Origin: Marinomonas sp. KMM3893 | GTDB lineage: Bacteria > Pseudomonadota > Gammaproteobacteria > Pseudomonadales > Marinomonadaceae | Direction: 5' to 3' | Assembly: GCF_004352855.1 (NCBI RefSeq) | Contig: NZ_SJSC01000008.1 | Coordinates: forward strand, 1 to 64,000 | Length of the DNA stretch: 64,000 nucleotides | In this document: positions 27,312 to 39,901 of the stretch, in pieces | How the letters are laid out: each line of letters opens with the position of its first letter | Position numbering within the stretch: the stretch's first letter is position 1 | Program-made: the position numbers and the translations under genes | The notes under the pieces: model-generated | Database searches by the model: none | What the model saw: only the letters and a program-made list of their open reading frames with translations | Told to the model about the DNA's origin: nothing

Positions 27312-30300
27312 ATGAATGCAGGTCTTTATCGTCCTGGCGAATTCAAAGACAACTGTGGCTTTGGCTTAATTGCGCACATGGAAGGCAATGCAAGCCATGA
27401 GTTATTGAAAACAGCCATTGAGTCTTTGACATGTATGACACACCGTGGAGGCATCGCTGCCGATGGCAAAACTGGCGATGGCTGTGGTCTTCTTATTCAA
27501 AAGCCGGATACCTTTCTACGCGGCGAAGCCGAATCTTTATTTAGTCACACACTGTCCGACCTTTATGGCATCGGCATGGTCTTTTTGGATCAAGATGAAA
27601 CATCCGCTGCAGAGCAGCGTGGCGTCTTGACGAAGCAGTTACAAGAACAAGGTCTTAATGTCGTTGGTTGGCGTGAAGTGCCAATGGACGCTTCTTGTCT
27701 TGGTCGCATTGCAGAAGAATGTTTACCGCGTATCGAGCAAGTGTTTGTTGATAGTAACCGTATGGACGCCCGTACTTTCTCAACGCGTCTGTTTGTTGCT
27801 CGTCGTCAAACTGAAATCGAATTATCACATTTCGAAAATTTCTACATTTGTTCTTTGTCTGACAAGGTTTTGTCTTACAAAGGCTTAATGATGCCTGCTG
27901 ATCTTCCTGTGTTTTACAAAGATCTTGGCAACGAAGCGCTACAAACGGCGATCTGTGTTTTCCACCAACGTTTTTCTACTAACACCTTGCCGAAATGGCC
28001 GTTGGCGCAACCGTTCCGTATGTTGGCGCACAATGGTGAAATCAACACCATTGAAGGCAACCGTAATTGGGCGTTGGCGCGTGGTAGTAAACTGCGTTCA
28101 CCATTGATCCCAGAACTGCAAGACTTGCAGCCATTGGTTAACTTAACGGGTTCTGACTCGTCTTCCATGGACAACATGCTAGAAGTCTTGGTGACGGGCG
28201 GCGTGGATATTTTCCGTGCGGCACGTTTGATTATTCCACCGGCGTGGCAAAACGTTGAGAACATGGATCCTGAGTTACGTGCTTTCTACCAGTACAACTC
28301 AATGCACATGGATCCTTGGGATGGCCCAGCGGGTCTTGTGATGACCGATGGTCGCCATGCGATTTGTATGCTGGATCGTAATGGTCTGCGTCCGTCTCGC
28401 TGGGTGATCACCAAAAACGGATTCATTACCTTGGCATCCGAAATTGGCACCTATGATTACAAGCCAGAAGATGTGGTATCGAAAGGACGTGTAGGTCCTG
28501 GTCAAATGCTTGTGGTTGATACTCAAACCGGCCAAGTACTGCATACCAATGACATCGACAATCGATTGAAAGCGGCGCACCCATACAAAAAATGGTTGAA
28601 GCAAGAAGCCATTCGCATTGAGTCATTATTAGAAGAATCGTCTCTTGAGTTCGAACCTTTTACCGCAGAAGAAATGCTGACGTATCAGAAGATGTTCCAA
28701 GTGTCTTTTGAAGAGCGTGAACAGATTTTCCGTCCGTTGGCAGAGAGCGGTCATGAAGCCGTAGGCTCTATGGGCGATGATACGCCAATGGCCGTGATGT
28801 CGAGCCAAACTCGTCCAGTGACGGATTATTTCCGTCAAAAATTCGCTCAGGTAACGAATCCTCCTATCGATCCATTGCGTGAATCTGTGGTGATGTCGTT
28901 AGAAACCTGCATCGGTGTTGAGCGTAATTTGTTTGAAGAAACGCCGAAGCATGCGAATCGAATCATTTTGTCCTCGCCTGTGTTGTCACCACGCAAATAC
29001 AGCCGATTATTGGCGTTGAATGACCATCGTTTCCGCTTGGTTCGTTTGAACACCAACTACAACCCAGATGAAGTCTCTTTAGAGCAATCGATTAAAAACC
29101 TATGCATCAGTGCTGAAGAAGTCGTTCGTAATGGTGCTGTGATTGTGGTGTTAACCGATCGTGATATCGAAAAAGGCTATTTGCCTATTCCGGCGCCAAT
29201 GGCGGTCGGTGCGGTGCATCACCATCTAACCGCTGTCGGTTTGCGTTGTGATTCGAACATCATTGCAGACACTGGCTTTGCGCGTGACCCTCACCAGTTT
29301 GCGGTCTTGTTAGGTTTTGGTGCTACGGCAGTGTATCCGTACTTATCTTACCGTTTGATCAATGACATGGTGGATAAAGGAGAAGTGTTGGGTGACCCAA
29401 TTGCTTGTCACGTTAAATACCGTAAAGGCATTAACAAAGGCATGATGAAAATCCTGTCTAAAATGGGGATTTCTACCATTGCTTCTTACCGCGGCGCGCA
29501 ATTATTCGAAGCGGTTGGTTTGGACACTAAAGTGGTGGACCTTTGTTTCAAAGGCGTACCAAGCCGCATTAAAGGCGCGCGTTTTGAAGATTTCCAGCGC
29601 GAGCAAGTGACGGTCGCCAACAATGCTTGGAAACTGCGTAAACCTATTCAGCAGGGCGGCTATCTTAAATACGTCCATGATGCGGAATATCACGCTTTTA
29701 ACCCAGACGTGGTGCGCAATCTGCAAACTGCGGTAGGCAGTGGTCGTTTTGAAGATTTCACCGCTTACACTGAGTTGGTAAATAACCGCCCAGCGTCAAT
29801 GTTGCGTGACTTGTTTACTTTGTCAGATAAAGCCAAAGCGATTCCTATCGACGATGTTGAGTCACTAGAAGAGATTCTACCTCGCTTTGATTCTGCCGGT
29901 ATGTCGCTTGGGGCCTTGTCTCCAGAAGCACACGAATCACTTGCGCAAGCGATGAACGAATTAGGCTGTCGCTCTAACTCAGGCGAAGGTGGTGAAGACC
30001 CAGCGCGTCATGGCACTGAACGTCGTTCTAAGATCAAGCAAATTGCGTCAGGCCGTTTTGGTGTGACAGCAGAATACCTAGTGAACGCTGAAGTGCTACA
30101 GATCAAGGTAGCGCAAGGTGCGAAACCAGGTGAAGGTGGTCAGTTACCTGGCGGTAAAGTAAACGGGTTGATTGCGCGTTTGCGTTACGCGGTACCGGGT
30201 GTGACATTGATTTCACCGCCACCGCACCACGATATTTATTCGATTGAAGATTTGGCTCAGCTGATCTTTGATTTGAAACAAGTGAACCCTGATGCTCTGG

Positions 30301-31763
30301 TTTCTGTGAAATTGGTGTCTGAGCCTGGTGTGGGTACGATTGCTGCGGGTGTGGCGAAAGCCTACGCGGACTTGATTACTATTTCTGGTTACGATGGCGG
30401 TACGGCAGCATCACCATTGACGTCTATTCGTCATGCAGGTTCTCCTTGGGAGCTTGGTTTGGCGGAAGCGCAGCAAGCGCTACGTTCTAACGACCTTCGT
30501 GGCAAAATTCGTCTGCAAACAGACGGCGGCTTAAAAACGGGCCTAGACGTTGTGAAAGCGGCGATTCTTGGTGCAGAAAGCTTTGGCTTTGGTACCACAC
30601 CTATGATTGCTATGGGGTGTAAGTTCTTACGAATTTGTCACCTAAACAACTGTGCAACAGGCGTGGCAACACAAGACCAAATGTTGCGTGATGAGCACTT
30701 CATCGGCACGGTAGAAATGATCAAAAACTTCTTCCGTTTTATGGCTCAAGACACGCGCTTATGGTTGGCGAAATTAGGTGTTGCTCGTCTGCAAGACTTA
30801 ATCGGCCGTACGGATCTATTAACCATCTTGCCTGGTGAAACAGAGAAGCAACAAGGTTTGGATTTATCGCCTATCTTATTGAACGATGCCATCCCAGCCG
30901 ACAAACCACAGTATTGTGTAGCGCCATTTAACCCGCCACACGATAAAGGCTTGTTAGCGTTGAAAATGTGGGACACAGTGCAATCAACCGTTGAAGAAAA
31001 AGAAGGTGGTGAGTTTGCCTTTAAAGTAACCAACTGTGATCGTTCGATTGGTGCGCGCTTGTCTGGTGAAATTGCCAAGCGTTACGGCAACCAAGGCATG
31101 TCCGATACGCCATTAACCTTGAAGTTGACGGGCACGGCTGGACAAAGTTTTGGTGTGTGGAACGTGGGCGGCTTGAACATGTACCTAGAAGGTGATGCGA
31201 ACGATTATGTCGGCAAAGGCATGACTGGCGGTAAGCTGGTGATTCGCCCACCTCGTCAGTCGGCTTTCGAATCGCAAGACACTGTCATCATTGGTAACAC
31301 CTGTTTGTATGGTGCGACCGGCGGTAAGTTATTTGCCGCGGGTATTGCTGGTGAGCGTTTTGCGGTACGTAACTCTGGTACCCATGCGGTTATCGAAGGC
31401 GCTGGTGATCATTGCTGTGAGTACATGACAGGCGGTCTGGTGACTGTGCTGGGTGATACGGGCTACAACTTTGGCGCGGGTATGACCGGTGGTTTTGCTT
31501 ACGTGTTGGATATGGACCGTACGTTTGTAGACAAATACAACCATGAACTGGTTGAGATTCAGCGTGTAGGAACAGAAATTACCGAAGAATATCGTTCTCA
31601 TTTACGCAGTGTGATTGAAGAATATGTTCGAGAAACTGACAGCGAATGGGGCCACGAAATCTTAGAAAACTTCTATGACTACATTGGCAAATTCTGGCTA
31701 GTAAAACCAAAAGCCGCGAGCTTAGGTGCGTTGCTAGATAATACTCGTCAGCGCCCAGAATAA
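27312..31763 (+). CDS. gltB: Glutamate synthase (NADPH), large subunit
   Basis: About 1483 residues; transfers the amide of glutamine to 2-oxoglutarate. I start at the ATG giving [18 protein letters not shown], preceded by GGGAG; the frame is open 12 codons further. The propeptide is then short, and the nucleophile of the N-terminal glutaminase domain is Cys15. The central and FMN-binding synthase domains follow. The 3Fe-4S cysteines lie in [13 protein letters not shown]. The C-terminal beta-helix carries repeated G-x-x-G-x-G ([21 protein letters not shown]). Together with gltD about 100 bases on, it forms GOGAT, which with glutamine synthetase assimilates ammonia. Confidence 0.97.
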   Translation: MNAGLYRPGEFKDNCGFGLIAHMEGNASHELLKTAIESLTCMTHRGGIAADGKTGDGCGLLIQKPDTFLRGEAESLFSHTLSDLYGIGMVFLDQDETSAAEQRGVLTKQLQEQGLNVVGWREVPMDASCLGRIAEECLPRIEQVFVDSNRMDARTFSTRLFVARRQTEIELSHFENFYICSLSDKVLSYKGLMMPADLPVFYKDLGNEALQTAICVFHQRFSTNTLPKWPLAQPFRMLAHNGEINTIEGNRNWALARGSKLRSPLIPELQDLQPLVNLTGSDSSSMDNMLEVLVTGGVDIFRAARLIIPPAWQNVENMDPELRAFYQYNSMHMDPWDGPAGLVMTDGRHAICMLDRNGLRPSRWVITKNGFITLASEIGTYDYKPEDVVSKGRVGPGQMLVVDTQTGQVLHTNDIDNRLKAAHPYKKWLKQEAIRIESLLEESSLEFEPFTAEEMLTYQKMFQVSFEEREQIFRPLAESGHEAVGSMGDDTPMAVMSSQTRPVTDYFRQKFAQVTNPPIDPLRESVVMSLETCIGVERNLFEETPKHANRIILSSPVLSPRKYSRLLALNDHRFRLVRLNTNYNPDEVSLEQSIKNLCISAEEVVRNGAVIVVLTDRDIEKGYLPIPAPMAVGAVHHHLTAVGLRCDSNIIADTGFARDPHQFAVLLGFGATAVYPYLSYRLINDMVDKGEVLGDPIACHVKYRKGINKGMMKILSKMGISTIASYRGAQLFEAVGLDTKVVDLCFKGVPSRIKGARFEDFQREQVTVANNAWKLRKPIQQGGYLKYVHDAEYHAFNPDVVRNLQTAVGSGRFEDFTAYTELVNNRPASMLRDLFTLSDKAKAIPIDDVESLEEILPRFDSAGMSLGALSPEAHESLAQAMNELGCRSNSGEGGEDPARHGTERRSKIKQIASGRFGVTAEYLVNAEVLQIKVAQGAKPGEGGQLPGGKVNGLIARLRYAVPGVTLISPPPHHDIYSIEDLAQLIFDLKQVNPDALVSVKLVSEPGVGTIAAGVAKAYADLITISGYDGGTAASPLTSIRHAGSPWELGLAEAQQALRSNDLRGKIRLQTDGGLKTGLDVVKAAILGAESFGFGTTPMIAMGCKFLRICHLNNCATGVATQDQMLRDEHFIGTVEMIKNFFRFMAQDTRLWLAKLGVARLQDLIGRTDLLTILPGETEKQQGLDLSPILLNDAIPADKPQYCVAPFNPPHDKGLLALKMWDTVQSTVEEKEGGEFAFKVTNCDRSIGARLSGEIAKRYGNQGMSDTPLTLKLTGTAGQSFGVWNVGGLNMYLEGDANDYVGKGMTGGKLVIRPPRQSAFESQDTVIIGNTCLYGATGGKLFAAGIAGERFAVRNSGTHAVIEGAGDHCCEYMTGGLVTVLGDTGYNFGAGMTGGFAYVLDMDRTFVDKYNHELVEIQRVGTEITEEYRSHLRSVIEEYVRETDSEWGHEILENFYDYIGKFWLVKPKAASLGALLDNTRQRPE

Positions 31764-31854
31764 AACTTGCTATGTGGTGCTAGGCACCATCAATGAATCA
31801 GTTTGACCCATTTGAGAGAAGTGCCGCTTGCTTGCAAGCGGCCATAGGAGATAG

Positions 31855-33282
<1,428 letters not shown>

Positions 33283-33358
33283 CCGCTCCCGTTAGTCTTT
33301 TAGCAAGGTAACTTATATCTCTCGTTAAGACTTTTCGGTGGGAGATATAGCACACATA

Positions 33359-33394
33359 AAAACACTCATTTGATACTCGAATGAGTGTTTTTTT
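33359..33394 (+). terminator. Terminator after gltD
   Basis: Stem AAACACTCATT / AATGAGTGTTT with a 9-base loop and a T-run. A second inverted repeat, TATATCTC / GAGATATA, lies just upstream around 33313-33350. Confidence 0.85.
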
Positions 33395-33483
33395 GTTTTA
33401 AGGCGGTACTGAAAACAACACCTGATAAGAACAGAAAATAGTCTAGACTTAGTACAGGTCCATCATTAAGCATGAAGGTGTGT

Positions 33484-33687
33484 ATGACGGTTTCTTCTCC
33501 CTGTATTCGACAATGCTGTTTGAATGAAAAAGACATCTGTTTGGGCTGCTTTCGCTCATTACAAGAAATCCTAGCTTGGTCTTCCATGTCGGATAGCGAA
33601 AAACAGCACATCCTTAAGGACGCGACTGAGCGCAAAGCACAAGCGAGTCCTGCGTTCACAAATATTATTTTTGATCATCCAAAATGA
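33484..33687 (+). CDS. DUF1289 small Cys-rich protein
   Basis: A 67-residue protein of the DUF1289 family, recognised by SPCIRQCCLNEKDICLGCFR (four closely spaced Cys likely to bind zinc or a cluster) followed by an EILAWSSMSDSEK stretch. Function is unknown. The frame starts four codons earlier, but GAAGGTG sits at a good distance from the ATG chosen here. It is about 45 bases upstream of another small gene on the same strand. Confidence 0.8.
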   Translation: MTVSSPCIRQCCLNEKDICLGCFRSLQEILAWSSMSDSEKQHILKDATERKAQASPAFTNIIFDHPK

Positions 33688-33733
33688 CGTTAGTGACGTA
33701 CTGTTAGGTAAGTCTTCAATAAAAGAGGTGGTT

Positions 33734-33904
33734 ATGTTTTCTTTTTTAAAGTCTGATCCGGTGAAAAAGCTTGATAAAGAGTACGGACAGTTACTGGAAA
33801 AAGCCATGCAAGCCCAGCGCAGCGGTGACATCAAGCTGTATTCAGAGCTGACGGCACAGGCCGAAATGGTGAGAGTGCAAATTCAAATCGCGAAGGGTGA
33901 CTAG
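33734..33904 (+). CDS. Small conserved DUF6435-like protein
   Basis: A 56-residue soluble protein starting MFSFLKSDPVKKLDKEYG. It is helical and charged, ending with a segment (LTAQAEMVRVQIQ) typical of a short two-helix family I recall as DUF6435. AGAGGTGG precedes the ATG; the longer frame upstream lacks support. Function is unknown. It follows the DUF1289 gene and is closed by a terminator shared with the convergent antiporter gene. Confidence 0.7.
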   Translation: MFSFLKSDPVKKLDKEYGQLLEKAMQAQRSGDIKLYSELTAQAEMVRVQIQIAKGD

Positions 33905-33938
33905 TCTGTCGTTGCCGTTATTAACAAACAAGAGGCAT

Positions 33939-33970
33939 AAAAAAACGATGACATCCATGTCATCGTTTTT
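33939..33970. terminator. Bidirectional terminator
   Basis: Stem AAAAACGATGAC / GTCATCGTTTTT with a 6-base loop, between convergent genes. Confidence 0.88.
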
Positions 33971-34000
33971 GGTGTTAACCACAGGATAGAGACAATTTGA

Positions 34001-35569
34001 TTAGCCCTGACGGATGAGTGCCAAGCTCTCTTCCGCAAACCCCGTACCGGCTTCGGTATAGAAGTTAAAGACATTATCGATACCGCTATTGATGAGGATG
34101 TCTCTTTCATCTTGATAGCGAGCAATCGCCGCAATCTGGCCTGTGTAATTGGCCTTACGTAATTGAATGGCGACATTGGTTGTGTCTTCAGCCGCAGGCA
34201 AAGCCAGTAAAACCAGATGGATATTAGAGGTGTCTAGGCGCTCCCATAAATCGGCGTCTTCGCCATCGCCGTAGAAGACATTTTCTTGGTCTTCTTGCAT
34301 TTGGGTAATGCGCTTTCTGTCTGCATCCATACCGGCAACGGTATCGCCAACCAAGCCCTTTAATGATTCAAAAGCCCCACGGCCAACACGGCCTAAGCCG
34401 ACCACTAAAATTTCCGTATCAACAGGTTGTACAAATACGTCTTCGGGTAAGCATTTTGCACTTTCAAAACGGCGAATGGTTTCTTTGTTTTTGCGGTACA
34501 AGCGATGAACATTTCGGTACAACAAGCTGGTAATGATAAAAGAAAAAGACACCGCTAACGCGAGTACTACCAGCCACTCTTTGGCCAGCCAGCCATTGGC
34601 CACGCTAAGAGCCACTACAATTAGGCCGAACTCGCTGTAATTCGACAGCACAATCGAGGACAGAAAAGAGGTTCGTCCGCGCAATTTCAACTTGGTGAAC
34701 AAGGCGAAGAAAAGGGCAAACTTAGCGAGAATAGCCAAGGTGATAATTAAACTGATGACAAGCATGTTAACGGTTGGCAACGCGGTAAAACCAATGGATA
34801 AAAAGAAGCCAATCAGAAACAAGTCTTTAAAGTTCATCAAGGCTTTGTTCATTTCCGCTGCTTTACTGTGAGATGCCAGTAAAATACCGAAAACCAGTGC
34901 GCCTAGATCTCCCTTCACACCGACTAGGTAGAAAAGCTCATAACCACCCAACGCGAGAAAAAGCCCCGTGAGTGGCAGCATTTCACCGTGCCCGGCTTTG
35001 TCGACTATTTTATTAAGAATAGGTCGAATGAGTAATAAACCAAAAAGCGCCAGCGCCCAAAGGGAGGGTATTTTGCCTGTGGCGAACACCAAGAAGATCA
35101 CCGCGACTATGTCTTGCATTACCAAGATGCCCAGCGCTAATTGTCCATGGCGTGTTTTTAATTCGCTGCTTTCCTCAAGCAGTTTGATAATACAAACGGT
35201 ACTGGAAAAACTGAGGGCGAAGCCAAGTAAAGCCGCGGTTTTCAGATCCAGTATGTCGAAGAAGGGGAGGCTCAAACTGCCTAACAGCAAGCAAAAAGCG
35301 ACCAGTAAAACAGTCCACACTCCCATATGGCCTAGTGTTGAAGCCCAGACTTCGCGTTTTAATAAGTCTTTGACGTGGAGTTTTAGACCAATGCAGAACA
35401 GCATCAAGGTAATGCCTAGGTTAGCAAGAGAATCTAAGGTGTTGCTGGGTTGCATACCGAATGCATTTAATAAGAAGCCCGCCAGCAAGAAACCAATCAG
35501 TGGTGGTAAGTTAATTAATTTAACGGCGAGGCCGCAGACAAAAGCAAATAATATCCAAATAAATTCCAT
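34001..35569 (-). CDS. Kef-type cation/proton antiporter with NAD-binding domain
   Basis: A 522-residue CPA2-family membrane protein. About 12 hydrophobic helices (1-370) form the Na+/H+ exchanger-like transport domain. A C-terminal TrkA-N/RCK domain (about 395-510) has the Rossmann motif VVGLGRVGRGAFE and binds a nucleotide to gate transport. The layout is like KefB/KefC and YbaL. Substrate is probably K+ or Na+ against H+. It is a single gene, convergent with the small genes to its left and divergent from the MFS gene. Confidence 0.85.
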   Translation of the reverse strand: MEFIWILFAFVCGLAVKLINLPPLIGFLLAGFLLNAFGMQPSNTLDSLANLGITLMLFCIGLKLHVKDLLKREVWASTLGHMGVWTVLLVAFCLLLGSLSLPFFDILDLKTAALLGFALSFSSTVCIIKLLEESSELKTRHGQLALGILVMQDIVAVIFLVFATGKIPSLWALALFGLLLIRPILNKIVDKAGHGEMLPLTGLFLALGGYELFYLVGVKGDLGALVFGILLASHSKAAEMNKALMNFKDLFLIGFFLSIGFTALPTVNMLVISLIITLAILAKFALFFALFTKLKLRGRTSFLSSIVLSNYSEFGLIVVALSVANGWLAKEWLVVLALAVSFSFIITSLLYRNVHRLYRKNKETIRRFESAKCLPEDVFVQPVDTEILVVGLGRVGRGAFESLKGLVGDTVAGMDADRKRITQMQEDQENVFYGDGEDADLWERLDTSNIHLVLLALPAAEDTTNVAIQLRKANYTGQIAAIARYQDERDILINSGIDNVFNFYTEAGTGFAEESLALIRQG

Positions 35570-35890
35570 GCAATCCTTCTAATTTTCTTGAGAGCCATCG
35601 TAGCGCTAAAACGTGCCAACTGTGGTGCAGAATATGATACGAAATTCACGCCTAAAGCACAGCCTGAAATAGGCGGTAAGTGAACTTTTCATTCCCTAGC
35701 GAAGGTATTTTTGCCTGGTGTCTTATGCATGCTCCTATGCAGAAAGACGCGTTTGCTCTTTTGTCTAAAAATTGAGGTGCTGAATAGGCATGGATGCTTT
35801 TTATGGCCGCTTCGTTAAGGCGAATTCAGTGTAAAAGAGAGATCTAGACGCGTACACTGCGTTTTTTATTGTTGTGAATTGAGGGAAAGA

Positions 35891-37123
35891 ATGTCGAGTT
35901 CGGAAACATCAGCGCTAACGTCGCTTAAGAAACGATTGCCAGAGAAAGAGTTCATCGCACTTTTTGCTCTAATGACATCATTAACGGCGTTGACCATGGA
36001 TGCTGTGTTACCGGCTTTTCCGAGTATTACAGACGCTTTTAATATTGCCGATTATCATCAGACGCAATGGATAGTCACAGGCTTAGTGTTTGGCATGGTG
36101 TTTGGTGAGATTATTTTTGGACCTTTGTCTGACGCGATTGGCCGCCGTAAAACCATTCTGATCGGAATCAGCGTTTATGCGCTAGGTACTGTGATCGCGA
36201 TGACCGCACAAAGCTTGCCTATTTTGTTATTGGGACGCGTGATACAGGGGATTGGCGTCGCTGGGCCGAAAATCGCCTCAAGGGCACTGATTCGAGACCT
36301 GTATAAAGGCGCTGCGATGGCGAGAATCATGTCCTATGTCATGGTGATTTTTATTTTCGTGCCAATGCTCGCTCCTTGGTTTGGCCAAAAAGTCATGTTG
36401 TTGGGTGGCTGGCGCTGGATCTTTGTCGCCTTTTTAATACAGGCAACCGTGGCCACGCTCTGGCTGATTTTGCGTCAACAGGAAACACTGCCAAAAGCGC
36501 AACGTCAACCGCTTCAACCTGCGCGCCTAATACGCGATGCATTGGGGATTTTCAAACGCATTGATGTGATGTGCTATATCGGTATTACAGGGTGTGTCTT
36601 TAGTGGGCTCTTGTTGTATCTGAGTATTGCTCAATCCATTTTCCAAGACATCTATGGCACCGGTGATAACTTTCCCTTGTACTTTGCCTTATTGTCTTGT
36701 GGCGCTGGGGTGGCGTCTTTTACCAATGGCAGTTTTGTGATGCGCTTGGGAATGGCGTTGTTGGTGAAATCGGCCTTGTGTTTGTTGGCTGGCACGGCGC
36801 TGGTGATGTTGGCGAGTGCTTTATTGCATCAAGGTGTTCCGCCATTGTGGTTATTTTTGGCATTGGGTATCTTGGTGTTTTTCTGCCAAGGGGTGCTGTT
36901 TGGAAATATTAACGCGATGGCAATGGAGCCTCTTGGTCGCACCGCAGGGTTGGGTGCTGCCATTGTGTCAGCATCATCGAGCCTAATTGGCGTGGTGTTT
37001 TCGTCGCTCGTGGGGCTGTTTTATCATGATTCTGTAACGCCATTAGCGTGTGGTTTTCTGATCTTTTCTTCCACCAGTCTGGTGTTGCTGTTTATTGCTC
37101 GGCGATACCCATCTGCGGAATAG
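35891..37123 (+). CDS. MFS multidrug exporter, Bcr/CflA type
   Basis: A 410-residue major facilitator with about 12 membrane helices. The Bcr/CflA subgroup is suggested by the first helix LTAL(T)MDAVLPAFPSI and the loop motif GPLSDAIGRRKTI between helices 2 and 3. I start at the ATG preceded by GAGGGA; a TTG 12 bases upstream is in frame but lies ahead of that site. The 320-base gap upstream holds no gene I can see. A MATE exporter follows after 127 bases, so both are efflux genes on one strand. Confidence 0.85.
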   Translation: MSSSETSALTSLKKRLPEKEFIALFALMTSLTALTMDAVLPAFPSITDAFNIADYHQTQWIVTGLVFGMVFGEIIFGPLSDAIGRRKTILIGISVYALGTVIAMTAQSLPILLLGRVIQGIGVAGPKIASRALIRDLYKGAAMARIMSYVMVIFIFVPMLAPWFGQKVMLLGGWRWIFVAFLIQATVATLWLILRQQETLPKAQRQPLQPARLIRDALGIFKRIDVMCYIGITGCVFSGLLLYLSIAQSIFQDIYGTGDNFPLYFALLSCGAGVASFTNGSFVMRLGMALLVKSALCLLAGTALVMLASALLHQGVPPLWLFLALGILVFFCQGVLFGNINAMAMEPLGRTAGLGAAIVSASSSLIGVVFSSLVGLFYHDSVTPLACGFLIFSSTSLVLLFIARRYPSAE

Positions 37124-37250
37124 TCGCAGCTTTATATGATAGGGGAATCTTGATTATAAATAGACAAATCTCGATATTACGAATTTGTCACAAAAATCAC
37201 GTATAATCAGGATCCTTTATTTGTCTTTAGTTTTCAAAAAAACCTAACTT

Positions 37251-38570
37251 ATGTCTTCAAACACCGCTCAACCATCTCTCGCCCGCGAACTCTTTACCAT
37301 GACGTGGCCCATGCTCTTTGGGATCTTGTCATTAATGAGCTTCCAGTTAGTGGACAGTGCTTTTATTGGTCAATTGGGGGTGTTGCCGCTGGCTGCTCAA
37401 GGCTTTACTTTGCCGATTCAGATGATTGTGATTGGCTTACAAGTTGGTTTGGGAATCGCGACAACAGCGATGATTTCTAGAGCATTAGGCGCACAGAAAG
37501 TGCGTTATGCCAAGCAATTAGGCGGCTTGGTTCTGATGATCGGCAGTATTGGACTGGCGTTTTTCACGCTACTGATTTGGTTATTACGTCACCCTATATT
37601 GGCGCTATTGAGTGCGCCAGATTCGGTTTACTCTGTGATCGACAGTTATTGGCCGTATTGGCTGCTTAGCGCTTGGGTTGGCGCTGTGATTTACTTTTAT
37701 TACAGCATTTGCCGATCCAACGGTAATACCTTGCTTCCCGGTATTATGATGATAGTGACCAGCTTGCTTAACCTGGTGCTAGATCCGATTTTCATTTTTA
37801 CATTAGGCTTAGGCCTGAATGGCGCCGCCATTGCTACTGTCTTGGCATTTAGCATTGGGGTGCTGATTGTGGCGCCGCTGGTTGCTCGTCGCCATTGGCT
37901 TTCATTTGATTGGAAAGATTTAAAAATCAGCAAAAGCTTGGCGGATATAGGTCACATCATGGGGCCTGCGATGGTCAGCCAATTATTGCCACCTGTGTCG
38001 TCTATGTTGGCCACAAAGTTGATTGCAGGTTTTGGTACCGCTGCTGTCGCTTCTTGGGCGTTAGGTTCTCGGTTTGAGTTCTTCTCGATAGTGGCGGTGC
38101 TTGCCCTTACGATGTCGATGCCACCATTTGTGGGGCGCTTGTTGGGCGCCGGAAGAACCCAAGACATTCGCTATATAGTCAAGGTCGCGTGCCGTTTTGT
38201 GCTCTTGTTCCAACTGTTGATTGCCATTCTGACGTTCTTGGTCGCCAGTGGGCTGGCGAATCTTATGACGAGCGAGGCTCAGGTTCAGACGATTTTGCAT
38301 TGGCATCTCATGATAGTCCCTATTAGTTTAGGGCCACTGGGTATTTGTATGCTGATGGTGTCTATTTCGAATGCCTTAGGAAAATCGTATACCGCGTTGA
38401 CTATATCTGCTTTACGTCTGTTTGCTTTTTTCTTGCCGTGCCTTTGGATCGGGTCGGAAATCGCAGGGCTAAAAGGCCTTTTTGTGGGGGTTTTGATTGG
38501 TAATGTACTCGCCGGGATCTGTTCTTGGTATATGTACCGCCGCACGCTACAAATGGTGGAAAACAACTAG
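37251..38570 (+). CDS. MATE-family efflux transporter
   Basis: A 439-residue protein with about 12 membrane helices and the family hallmarks TWPMLFGILSLMSFQLVDSAFIGQLG in helix 1 and GLGIATTAMISRALGAQ after helix 2. Family members exchange Na+ or H+ for cationic drugs; the substrate is unknown. The ribosome binding site is poor. An imperfect hairpin (ATGCCACTTG / CAAGTGGCAT, about 38608-38638) lies beyond the stop and could end transcription. Confidence 0.87.
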   Translation: MSSNTAQPSLARELFTMTWPMLFGILSLMSFQLVDSAFIGQLGVLPLAAQGFTLPIQMIVIGLQVGLGIATTAMISRALGAQKVRYAKQLGGLVLMIGSIGLAFFTLLIWLLRHPILALLSAPDSVYSVIDSYWPYWLLSAWVGAVIYFYYSICRSNGNTLLPGIMMIVTSLLNLVLDPIFIFTLGLGLNGAAIATVLAFSIGVLIVAPLVARRHWLSFDWKDLKISKSLADIGHIMGPAMVSQLLPPVSSMLATKLIAGFGTAAVASWALGSRFEFFSIVAVLALTMSMPPFVGRLLGAGRTQDIRYIVKVACRFVLLFQLLIAILTFLVASGLANLMTSEAQVQTILHWHLMIVPISLGPLGICMLMVSISNALGKSYTALTISALRLFAFFLPCLWIGSEIAGLKGLFVGVLIGNVLAGICSWYMYRRTLQMVENN

Positions 38571-38760
38571 AGTATTTTTTAGAACGCTGATTTCCTGCCA
38601 CAAACAATGCCACTTGCTACTGAGTATCAAGTGGCATTCTTGCTTCTAAAGCCTGGTTATTAACGAAAAGCCAAGACAAAAGCCGTCTTGAGCCCTTTTG
38701 AAAGACGATATTGTTGAAATATGCATTGCATTGCACAATTGTTTAGTTGAAAACGGAGTT

Positions 38761-38795
38761 GAGAATGAATACCATTTGTTCTATTAGTCATTCTC
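38761..38795. promoter_or_regulatory. Candidate Fur site for the exbB-tonB operon
   Basis: GAGAATGAATACCATTTGT from 38761 matches the 19-base Fur consensus at about 12 positions. A perfect inverted copy of its first 8 bases, TCATTCTC, lies at 38788-38795. Both sit 17-50 bases before the exbB start, where iron repression of a TonB system is expected. Confidence 0.5.
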
Positions 38796-38811
38796 TTATT
38801 TGGAGCTCAAC

Positions 38812-39489
38812 GTGGAAAATTCAGTACAGCAGCAGATTATTGATTTTTTGCAGGTCGGCGGACCTGTGGTATGGATCTTAATGGGCTTTTCTGTTGTTGC
38901 CTTGACGATCGTTTTAATGAAACTTTGGCAGTTTGCTTCGATGCGTGCAGAGAGTCGTAAAACCGTTGATAAGGCATTGGAAGCATGGCGTCAGCATAAT
39001 CCAAACCAAGCATTAGAATTACTCGATGAAACACGCCCAGTGGATTCGCTGGTGGGCTTTTCAATTCGCTCCTTGCAGTCTGGCAATATGGAAGTTGATC
39101 GTATCCGTGAAGAAGTTGAGCGTCTGGCGATGAATAAGCTGAATCAACTGCGCTCGTATTTTCGTCCACTAGAAATCATCGCTTCTTTGAGCCCATTGCT
39201 TGGGTTATTAGGAACCGTATTGGGGATGATTACCGCGTTTCAGCAAATGGAAGGCGCCGGTAGCCAAGTGGACCCTTCAGTCTTGTCTGGCGGTATTTGG
39301 CAAGCGCTTCTAACGACGGCAGTCGGTTTGGCGGTCGCTATTCCTGTGGTGACTATGCACAGCTGGTTAGAGCGTAAAGTGGAACGTATTTCTCATATGG
39401 TGAATGATGCAGTGACGCAAGTATTTACCTGCAAAGAAGCGGAGCGTTTGGTTGCTAAAGCGGCCAAAGAGGTTCTGCATGCCGCTTAA
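38812..39489 (+). CDS. exbB: ExbB-type TonB proton channel subunit
   Basis: A 225-residue MotA/TolQ/ExbB-family protein with three membrane helices (about 16-36, 115-140 and 157-180). The conserved LSPLLGLLGTVLGMI segment begins helix 2, and GIWQALLTTAVGLAVAIP forms helix 3. It is the proton channel that energises TonB together with ExbD. I choose a GTG start because GGAG is spaced 6 bases before it; an in-frame TTG four codons earlier overlaps that site. It is first in a four-gene operon with overlapping starts. Confidence 0.9.
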   Translation: MENSVQQQIIDFLQVGGPVVWILMGFSVVALTIVLMKLWQFASMRAESRKTVDKALEAWRQHNPNQALELLDETRPVDSLVGFSIRSLQSGNMEVDRIREEVERLAMNKLNQLRSYFRPLEIIASLSPLLGLLGTVLGMITAFQQMEGAGSQVDPSVLSGGIWQALLTTAVGLAVAIPVVTMHSWLERKVERISHMVNDAVTQVFTCKEAERLVAKAAKEVLHAA

Positions 39490-39901
39490 TTTAAGTCAGC
39501 CGAAACGCAAAACTGCGATCAGTCTGACACCGTTAATAGACATTGTTTTTATTCTGCTTTTGTTCTTTATGCTGACTTCAAGCTTTGTGCCTTGGCGTAC
39601 AGTAGACACGCCATTATCGGTGGCATCGGATACGCCAAGCGCCGCAAAAGACAATGATATCGTGCTGCTCACACTGAAGCAGAATGATCAAATGGTGTGG
39701 TTAGACGGCAGTGCTTACGCAATATCCGATGCAGCATGGTTTAAAAAACTGATCACAGAGCACAAAAAAGGCACCTTTGCCGTGAGCGCAGAAGATGGCG
39801 TTAATCTACAAAGTGTGTTGAATCTGGCTGACCGTCTTAAGGAAAGTGGTGCGAAAACCGTGTCGATTGCGAACGCGTTTTCCAGCAAGGATAAAGAATG
39901 A
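39479..39901 (+). CDS. exbD: ExbD-type protein, first copy
   Basis: A 140-residue ExbD/TolR protein: a short cytoplasmic tail, one membrane helix with the essential Asp (SLTPLIDIVFILLLFFMLTSSF, Asp near 24), and a periplasmic domain ending in SGAKTVSIAN. The start ATG overlaps the last codons of exbB; the frame open further upstream lies within exbB. With the next gene it provides two different ExbD-like subunits to one TonB complex or two alternative complexes. Confidence 0.88.
   Translation: MPLNLSQPKRKTAISLTPLIDIVFILLLFFMLTSSFVPWRTVDTPLSVASDTPSAAKDNDIVLLTLKQNDQMVWLDGSAYAISDAAWFKKLITEHKKGTFAVSAEDGVNLQSVLNLADRLKESGAKTVSIANAFSSKDKE

Noticed and set aside
35570..35890. 320-base gap between the antiporter and MFS genes
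   Set aside because: I looked for a small gene or RNA and saw only AT-rich sequence with scattered partial repeats such as ATGCATGCTCCTATGCA; nothing supportable.
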